Assembly: GCA_003694385.1 (NCBI GenBank)
Contig: RFKA01000037.1
Location: 1 to 18,791 of the forward strand
Origin: Candidatus Woesearchaeota archaeon
Lineage (GTDB): Archaea; Nanobdellota; Nanobdellia; Woesearchaeales; UBA525
Direction of reading: 5' to 3'
Length of the DNA: 18,791 nucleotides
Below are positions 13,861 through 18,791 of the stretch, in pieces. The translations under genes were made by a program, and so were the position numbers. Under the pieces are notes generated by a model that saw only the letters and a list, made by a program, of their open reading frames with translations, was not told the origin of the DNA and ran no database searches. Positions within the stretch are counted from its first letter, which is position 1, and the number at the start of each line of letters is the position of its first letter.

Positions 13861-14736
13861 TCAATCACCTCGTTGTTTCAAGAGGATGTTATCCATACTG
13901 ATGAGCTCGTGCTGGAGGGCATTCACTGCCTCAGCAAAGGTTACGTACGGCTGCTTCTGTGCCTCAAGTCGTTTTGTATATTGCTTAATCGCTCCTCGCG
14001 CTGTCGTGAGCTGTTGCTTCGCTATGCGGAGGTCTGCGAGGAGCGCTTGGTACTGTTCGAGGGGAAGATAGTCGCGTGGAGCGTCTTGCGGTGCCGTCTC
14101 CTGTTCCGCATCCGGCTCTTCCAGGGGTGGGAGTTCCATGGCATCGTCTGGTTGCGTTTCAAGCGGCGGCGTTTCGGGAGAGCTTCCCTCTTGTGCAGGA
14201 GCTGTTGTCGTCGGCTCGGTGGGTTGCTCAACAGGCGGTTTCCACTGCGCGTTCTCGTCTTTCTGTTGTACCCCTCCAGGTTTTTGGTCCTCGGCTTGGA
14301 CTGCGGCAATATCGGCATCTGAGAATGTCGGTATCTCGCCCTCCGAGGATTCTGGAGATGGTTCTTGGAAAGCCTGCTCTTGGGGCTCGGGCGAGGCGGG
14401 CGCTTCGGCCGAAGGAGCGTCAGGAGGAGCTGCAGAAGGGGCCTCTGAAGGGGTGTCAGAAGAAGCATCAGTAGGTGCTGAGAAGGGCTCTTGTGAGCTG
14501 GGGGCTGCTGGCTGCGCATTCTCTTGAGCAGGGGGCTCTGGGGAGGGGGGTTTTTGGACGCTCGTGTCGAGGACGCTGTCGCGCATCCAGGGTGGCGTCT
14601 GCGCTGGCTCGACAGCAGAGGGCTCTCCATCACCCAGGTCATCAATGTGCGTTTCGTCGTGCGTATCCCCTGGCTTGGGAGGTGCAGGGGCTGGCGCAGC
14701 CTTCGCCTTCTTCTTGAAGAGGTTCATGAATCCCAT
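13861..14736 (-). CDS. Pro/Ala/Glu-rich disordered protein with C-terminal coiled coil (first gene of trio)
   Basis: 291 residues from the ATG at 14736; a TTG at 14760 and an ATG at 14727 are alternatives. The N-terminus is short, hydrophobic then basic (MGFMNLFKKKAKAAPAP), a possible membrane-association or docking motif. About 190 residues of low-complexity Pro/Ala/Glu/Ser/Gln sequence follow (EAPSAAPPDAPSAEAPASPEP and similar), clearly disordered and acidic. Residues about 220-291 form a coiled coil (YLPLEQYQALLADLRIAKQQLTTARGAIKQYTKRLEAQKQ...). TATA (14764-14773) predicts a leader of about 6 nt before ATG 14736. It heads an operon with the two small coiled-coil genes. No known family is recognised; it may be a scaffold or envelope- or division-linked adaptor. 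Confidence 0.75.
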   Translation of the reverse strand: MGFMNLFKKKAKAAPAPAPPKPGDTHDETHIDDLGDGEPSAVEPAQTPPWMRDSVLDTSVQKPPSPEPPAQENAQPAAPSSQEPFSAPTDASSDTPSEAPSAAPPDAPSAEAPASPEPQEQAFQEPSPESSEGEIPTFSDADIAAVQAEDQKPGGVQQKDENAQWKPPVEQPTEPTTTAPAQEGSSPETPPLETQPDDAMELPPLEEPDAEQETAPQDAPRDYLPLEQYQALLADLRIAKQQLTTARGAIKQYTKRLEAQKQPYVTFAEAVNALQHELISMDNILLKQRGD

Positions 14737-14763
14737 ACAGCCCTTCGTGAAGTCCTCCAAGAA

Positions 14764-14773
14764 TTTATATAAT
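14764..14773 (-). promoter_or_regulatory. TATA box of the coiled-coil trio operon
   Basis: ATTATATAAA on the minus strand, centred about 33 nt before the ATG at 14736. The predicted start is near 14742, which excludes the TTG at 14760 as initiator. Confidence 0.5.
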
Positions 14774-14799
14774 ACTTTCTCACTATTGCAGAATAGTCA

Positions 14800-16308
14800 T
14801 TAGTTCTTTCCCGTCGACGAAGAGGTGATGTGATAGGGCGCGAGGATGCGATCGTAACGCTTGACTTGGGCGAGTTTTTCTCTGCTGTCTGCGTAGGCAG
14901 TATAGAGTGGTTCGCGAGGAACAACCTTGGCGCCGACTTTTTTATGGAGGTCTATACCCGCTCCTTTCGTGATGGGTGCGCCCGCCATGCGCGCGAGTTT
15001 CGCTATAGCTTTGTTATCAATTTCTCGCACGCGCCCACCCTTCGTAGCTCTGATAACGCAGCTGTGCCTACCGAGGCGAGGCTGCGCATGGGCCCCCTGC
15101 GCCGCGATGATTTCCTGCATTTTCTTCCACGCCTTCCCCGTATCGAGCACGTCTTTTGCGACAGTGTACCCTTCTCCTTTCGGCACGTGCCCTACGAACT
15201 CGAGGAGGTGCCCTGCGAGCATGAGGCTCTTCTCTCGCAGGTCGCGTGGCGCCCCGGGCTCCCCGCGAAGGACTTGGAGCGTGTCGCGCGCCTCGAGCAC
15301 AGGGCCAACGCCGTTCCCAATGGGTTGGCGCCCGTCAGTGAGGACAACGGTGAGCTGCATGCCGAGGAGTTTCCCGATGCTCAGGAAATGCTGTCGAAGT
15401 TCTTCGGCACGCGCTTTCGTCGTTACTTTTGCTGTGCGGCCATAGGGGATATCAATAAGGACGTGCGTTGCGCTCACGCTGAACTTCTTGGCCATGACGC
15501 TGCTGAGCATGAGGCCGACGACGTCGAGGCTGAGTGGCTTCTCGATACGAATGATCTTGTCATCGGCGGGGGCGAGTCCGATCGCCCCACCCCACGTAAT
15601 GCACGCCCCCACGCGCTGCATGACTTTCCGCATCTCGGGGAGTGTCAGCGAGACATTGCAGAGGACTTCCATCGTGTCTGCAGTTCCTGCGGGACTCGTG
15701 ATTGCGCGGCTGCTCGTCTTGGGGATTGTGAGGCCGCATGCGGCGAGGATGGGAACGACGATGAGTGTGGTCCTGTTCCCAGGGATTCCGCCGATACAGT
15801 GCTTGTCCGCGACGGGGTATTTCTTCGTCTTGTAACGGCTTCCGTTCCTCGCGATTGCTTGCGTGAGGTATGAGGTTTCTTCGAGGCTGAGCTCGTTGAG
15901 TGCTGCTGCGCAGACGAAGTAAGTGAGCTCGACTTCAGTGAGGGCTCCCGCGACGATGTCTTTGACGATGCAGTCAAAGTCCCTCATCTGCAGGCGTACT
16001 CCTCGCATCTTCTGCTTAATAAGGTGAAGCGAGTCTGGTTTTGGCGCGGGGTGCACGGAGACGGTGTCGCCTGTCGAGACGCCGAGTTCCCGCGCTACTT
16101 CCGTGAAGAGGCCAAGCGTGCCGGCGCGCAGCGTCGTGCCGTCCGTAATATCTACGACCGCGATACACTGCCTCATGGGTGAGCGGGTTGTCTCAACTAT
16201 GACGCGGTCTCCTGGGTGTAAGTCATACCTGAGCGCATCACGATTATTGATGGCGACAACTGTGGTGAATCCTGTCTCGAAAGGGATTGTTTTGACGCGT
16301 AGCTTCAT
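14800..16308 (-). CDS. deoA: AMP phosphorylase (archaeal thymidine phosphorylase family)
   Basis: 502 residues, the length typical of archaeal AMP phosphorylases and longer than bacterial DeoA. An N-terminal extension domain (about 1-85) precedes the phosphorylase fold. Diagnostic strings are KHCIGGIPGNRTT (169-181), SSRAITSPAGTADTMEVL (199-216) and VLTDGRQPIGNGVGPVLEARD. The enzyme converts AMP and phosphate to adenine and ribose 1,5-bisphosphate. This is the first step of the archaeal nucleotide-salvage route that continues through ribose-1,5-bisphosphate isomerase and form III RuBisCO; neither of those is in this window. The ATG at 16308 has Shine-Dalgarno GAGGTG upstream. The preceding gene ends 60 bp upstream on the same strand, so cotranscription is possible. 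Confidence 0.95.
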   Translation of the reverse strand: MKLRVKTIPFETGFTTVVAINNRDALRYDLHPGDRVIVETTRSPMRQCIAVVDITDGTTLRAGTLGLFTEVARELGVSTGDTVSVHPAPKPDSLHLIKQKMRGVRLQMRDFDCIVKDIVAGALTEVELTYFVCAAALNELSLEETSYLTQAIARNGSRYKTKKYPVADKHCIGGIPGNRTTLIVVPILAACGLTIPKTSSRAITSPAGTADTMEVLCNVSLTLPEMRKVMQRVGACITWGGAIGLAPADDKIIRIEKPLSLDVVGLMLSSVMAKKFSVSATHVLIDIPYGRTAKVTTKARAEELRQHFLSIGKLLGMQLTVVLTDGRQPIGNGVGPVLEARDTLQVLRGEPGAPRDLREKSLMLAGHLLEFVGHVPKGEGYTVAKDVLDTGKAWKKMQEIIAAQGAHAQPRLGRHSCVIRATKGGRVREIDNKAIAKLARMAGAPITKGAGIDLHKKVGAKVVPREPLYTAYADSREKLAQVKRYDRILAPYHITSSSTGKN

Positions 16309-16341
16309 ATGTGGCACCTCTTGGTTAGCAAAGCGCAAAGC

Positions 16342-16371
16342 GTGAGATCGCGGTTAGTGAGATCGTGGTTA
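16342..16371. repeat. Two tandem 15-bp units at the end of the beta-CASP gene
   Basis: GTGAGATCGCGGTTA (16342-16356) and GTGAGATCGTGGTTA (16357-16371) differ at one base. The second unit contains the stop codon of the beta-CASP gene (TTA, 16369-16371), and a shorter echo (AATCGTGATT) follows inside the coding end. Confidence 0.6.
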
Positions 16372-17664
16372 AATCGTGATTGCATCACCTACTGCGGGGC
16401 CGCGTGCATCAAACCCTTCTTGTTTCGCCCAGGCGAGGAGGTGGTCCACACTCTCCGGCTCGCCGTGCTGGATGATGAGGAGGCGGGGATTAATGGCTTT
16501 GATTGCCTGTTTGATGTCCTCTGTGTCTGCATGCCCACTAAAGTCGAATTTACGCACGGGGCACTTAACAAAGGTTTTCCAGCCGTCTATATAGACGCTG
16601 CCTTTCGTGAGGAGGCGGTAACCGGTCGTGCCCGGTACTTGGTAGCCGGTGAGGAACACTGCATTCGTGGGGTCATGCCAGAGCTGCTTGAGGTAAATCA
16701 TTGCTGGGCCTCCCTGCAGCATGCCGCTTGTTGTGACAATGATGCCTGGACGAGTTTTTGCTGCGAGCATCCTGCGCTGCTGGCTCGAGATGAGCGTTGT
16801 GCGCTTCATGTACATCTCGTTGAGTATGTCTTTGTTACTGACATGGGTGCTCTGATGTAAGAGAATCTTGCGCGTCACTTCTTTCGCCATGCCGTCAAAG
16901 TAGATGGGACAAGGCCATTGTTCACGCGCGAGCAAGATGAGGATTTCTTGCGCCCTCCCCACCGCGAAGACGGGGACGAGGACGGTGCCGCCACGCTTGA
17001 CAACGCGGCGGACGCTATCGAGAAAATCCCTTTCTAGTGCTGGACGTTTCGGGAGTTCTCGCGCGCCATACGTGCTCTCCGTAATGAGACAGTCTATCGG
17101 TCCGTACTCGGCAGCGATGCTCTGGTAATCAGCCGGGCGCATGAGCCGCGTCGTCCGCGTGTTAAAATCGCCCGTATAGAGGAGTCGTTTCCCGTCTACG
17201 TCGAGGAGGATGCTTGCGCTACCGGGGATGTGGCCTGCGTTGAGGAAACGAAACAGGACGTTCTTGAATCTGTAGAGTTTGTCCGGTTTCACGCGCCGCG
17301 CATCCTTGCGTACTTCTTTCAGGTCTACCTTGTCGAAAGCCGCGTGCAGGTGCTTGATGCGCGCAATCTTGTACGAGTCCTTCAAGAGTAAACGGGTGAT
17401 AGCCAGTGTCTGGTGTGTACAAAAGATGGGGCAAGTAATGCCATAGTGCTCAATGAGTGGAAGGCCTCCACTGTGGTCGAGGTGGGCGTGGCTCAGGAAT
17501 ATTGCATCGACGCGCTTGCTGCTCGCGAAGAGCTTGTCGGGGTATGCGAAGCCATCGTGTGTGAACTTCACCCCGCAATCCAAGAGATAGTTTCCTTGTG
17601 CTGTTTGTACTTCAATACAGCTACGGCCAACTTCTCTCGCGGCGCCGTGGAAGATGCATTTCAT
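16369..17664 (-). CDS. CPSF-like beta-CASP ribonuclease (aCPSF2 type, no KH domains)
   Basis: 431 residues from the ATG at 17664. The metallo-beta-lactamase fold opens with FHGAAREVGRSCIEVQ. Motif 2 is HAHLDH (59-64), followed by NAGHIPGSASI (motif 3) and YTGDFN (motif 4). The beta-CASP insert starts at TESTYG and includes VPVFAVGRAQEI, with SGMLQGGPA and SGHADTEDI near the end and a final histidine in IQHGEPES. Archaeal proteins of this form act as RNA endo/exonucleases in decay and 3'-end processing. The KH domains of aCPSF1 are absent, which fits the shorter aCPSF2 group. A GTG at 17670 lies about 26 nt from the TATA centre and could be a leaderless start, adding two residues. It is the second beta-CASP nuclease in the window, after RNase J. 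Confidence 0.92.
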   Translation of the reverse strand: MKCIFHGAAREVGRSCIEVQTAQGNYLLDCGVKFTHDGFAYPDKLFASSKRVDAIFLSHAHLDHSGGLPLIEHYGITCPIFCTHQTLAITRLLLKDSYKIARIKHLHAAFDKVDLKEVRKDARRVKPDKLYRFKNVLFRFLNAGHIPGSASILLDVDGKRLLYTGDFNTRTTRLMRPADYQSIAAEYGPIDCLITESTYGARELPKRPALERDFLDSVRRVVKRGGTVLVPVFAVGRAQEILILLAREQWPCPIYFDGMAKEVTRKILLHQSTHVSNKDILNEMYMKRTTLISSQQRRMLAAKTRPGIIVTTSGMLQGGPAMIYLKQLWHDPTNAVFLTGYQVPGTTGYRLLTKGSVYIDGWKTFVKCPVRKFDFSGHADTEDIKQAIKAINPRLLIIQHGEPESVDHLLAWAKQEGFDARGPAVGDAITI

Positions 17665-17690
17665 GCTCACTGAACTTCCCGCAACGAGAG

Positions 17691-17702
17691 TTTATTTAAA
17701 AG
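17691..17702. promoter_or_regulatory. Shared TATA element between divergent genes
   Basis: TTTATTTAAAAG includes a palindromic TTTAAA. Its centre is 26-32 nt from the leftward start codons (17670/17664). It is also suitably oriented for the rightward LTD gene, with start near 17724. Confidence 0.45.
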
Positions 17703-17787
17703 TTGTGAAAAGGTTTCGATGAGCGGCGGAAGCGTCACAGAAAAAACTGACAAAGCCTTTTCTTCCTCTAAGGCGCGCGGGGAACTC

Positions 17788-18791
17788 ATGAGCATCTCGA
17801 CCTCTGTTCCTCCTCTGGCATCCTCAGGGTTCAGGCGGGGTGGGACGAAGTCTTCACTGACGAATTCGCTGAAACAGTTGAGGAGCGCGGTCTTCTCGAG
17901 GTGGAGAATCCTCCTGTTCCTTTGCCCTTTGCTCCTCACCACCTCATTCGTTGAGGCAACGAGCATCACTGAGGTGCTCTATGACGCTCCCGGGAGCGAC
18001 AACAATCACGAGTTTGTCGAAGTGCTAACAACGGAGAACCTTACGGGATGGGTTATAGGCGACGCAGAGAGCAACGACACACTCCGCTTGCTCCAACCCG
18101 CAAAGAACACTAGCGCAAGGAATGGTTCGACGACCTACGCACTCATCGTCGAAGAGGGGTTCAATGATTCGAGTCTCGCGTGCGCACTCTATAGCGCGGG
18201 AGCAACCATTGGAAACGGTTTAGGGAATAGCGGGGATACAGTGAAGCTCTACGCCCCGAATGGCACACTCGTCGATGAGAAGACGTATGACGCATCACTC
18301 GGTGCGGGGAATGGGCATTCAATCGTATGGAATGGTTCTTGGAAAGAGAGCGCGGCAATTGGTGGCTCGCCATGCAGTGCCGAGCCCCCAGCAGCTGAGC
18401 CGGCCAATCCTGAAGAAGACGTGGTGGTGCGGCAACGCATCACGAGGGGGTTCCAGGGCGAGCGCGTCGGACCAGTCTTCACGATTGAGAACACATCGTA
18501 CGTGCAGGGGAATACGACGGCGCTTACCGCACAGTTCTGGGTGCAAGAGAACGGGTCGGTCCTCGTGAACGAGACGGTGTCTCTCAGCGTGAAGCGGCAA
18601 ACAAGTTATGGCACGTTTGTGCTCGCCCGAGAGGGTTTCTTCACGGTGTGCACCGCTGTTGCAGGGCGACGCCTTTGCGGCAACCTCTCACTCAGGCCGC
18701 TGCCCTGCAATGTGAGTTTCACGCTTACTGTTCCGCCGTTGCTCTCAGCAGGGGAGAGCATCACAATCGACCATAACGTGTCCGGCGTGAG
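17788..18791 (+). CDS. Secreted lamin-tail-domain (LTD) protein, truncated by window end
   Basis: The frame is open from the ATG at 17788 (another in-frame ATG at 17719, a TTG at 17878) to the window end, 334 codons. A basic stretch is followed by a hydrophobic segment, ILLFLCPLLLTTSFVEA (about 41-57), which reads as a signal peptide or membrane anchor. An LTD follows at about 58-180 (SITEVLYDAPGSDNNHEFVEV..., GWVIGD, GNGLGNSGDTVKLYAPNGTLVDEKTYD, NGHSIVWNGSW). After a Pro/Glu linker an Ig-like beta-rich region runs on. About 14 N-x-S/T sequons occur after the hydrophobic segment, suggesting heavy N-glycosylation at the cell surface. LTDs are found in archaeal and bacterial extracellular proteins, often with other adhesion or enzyme modules, which would lie beyond the window. 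Confidence 0.8.
   Translation, partial: MSISTSVPPLASSGFRRGGTKSSLTNSLKQLRSAVFSRWRILLFLCPLLLTTSFVEATSITEVLYDAPGSDNNHEFVEVLTTENLTGWVIGDAESNDTLRLLQPAKNTSARNGSTTYALIVEEGFNDSSLACALYSAGATIGNGLGNSGDTVKLYAPNGTLVDEKTYDASLGAGNGHSIVWNGSWKESAAIGGSPCSAEPPAAEPANPEEDVVVRQRITRGFQGERVGPVFTIENTSYVQGNTTALTAQFWVQENGSVLVNETVSLSVKRQTSYGTFVLAREGFFTVCTAVAGRRLCGNLSLRPLPCNVSFTLTVPPLLSAGESITIDHNVSGV

Noticed and set aside
14830..15873. 347-codon plus-strand open frame opposite AMP phosphorylase
   Set aside because: Antisense shadow of a well-conserved enzyme; no start signals and no recognisable motif.
17667..17969. 100-residue minus-strand frame upstream of the beta-CASP nuclease
   Set aside because: It covers the TATA region and is antisense to the start of the LTD gene, which has a coherent signal peptide and domain.
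1..18791. CRISPR arrays, insertion sequences or transposases
   Set aside because: No regularly spaced repeats, no transposase motifs and no terminal inverted repeats were seen on either strand.

Overview
The window looks like an archaeal chromosome, most plausibly a DPANN-type lineage such as Woesearchaeota; the phylum is an inference. The evidence is a Cdc48/VAT AAA+ ATPase, a PCNA sliding clamp, archaeal-type RNase J and CPSF-like beta-CASP nucleases, an AMP phosphorylase, an AsnC/Lrp-type regulator, and a tRNA-Leu(CAA) interrupted at position 37/38 by an intron with a textbook bulge-helix-bulge. Promoters show TATA boxes of the TTTAAA/TTATAAA type. Some genes are apparently leaderless (TATA about 25-27 nt before the ATG). 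Others carry Shine-Dalgarno sites such as GGAGGTGAT.

Layout. 1-1251 (+): the tail of an unidentified gene, then a KamA-family radical SAM protein that lacks the lysine-aminomutase substrate aspartates. 1257-5143 (-): Hsp20, Cdc48 and a protein with four CBS domains plus an HPF/RaiA-like C-terminus, forming a proteostasis and ribosome-control cluster. 5322-5741 (+): a winged-helix protein divergent from hsp20, with an inverted repeat in the shared intergenic region. 5742-6030: no convincing gene. 6031-6978 (-): a leaderless Lrp-like regulator with two HTH/RAM units. 7187-10329 (+): a copper operon of DUF302 protein, a 29-residue protein with seven cysteines, and a CopA Cu(I) ATPase whose start overlaps the small gene (ATGA).

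10482-13267 (-): PCNA, RNase J (with two perfect hairpins in its leader) and the intron-containing tRNA-Leu, beside which lies a partial duplicate of the tRNA 3' end. 13307-14736 (-): three tightly packed genes for coiled-coil or disordered proteins of unknown function. 14800-17664 (-): AMP phosphorylase and a CPSF-like beta-CASP nuclease. 17788-18791 (+): the start of a secreted, sequon-rich lamin-tail-domain protein that runs off the window.

How it fits together. Two beta-CASP RNases and a CBS-HPF protein point to RNA turnover and ribosome control. Cdc48, Hsp20 and the wHTH protein form a stress module. The DUF302 / Cys-rich microprotein / CopA operon is the best candidate for a little-described system: a copper-handling unit in which a tiny thiol peptide is probably translationally coupled to the exporter.
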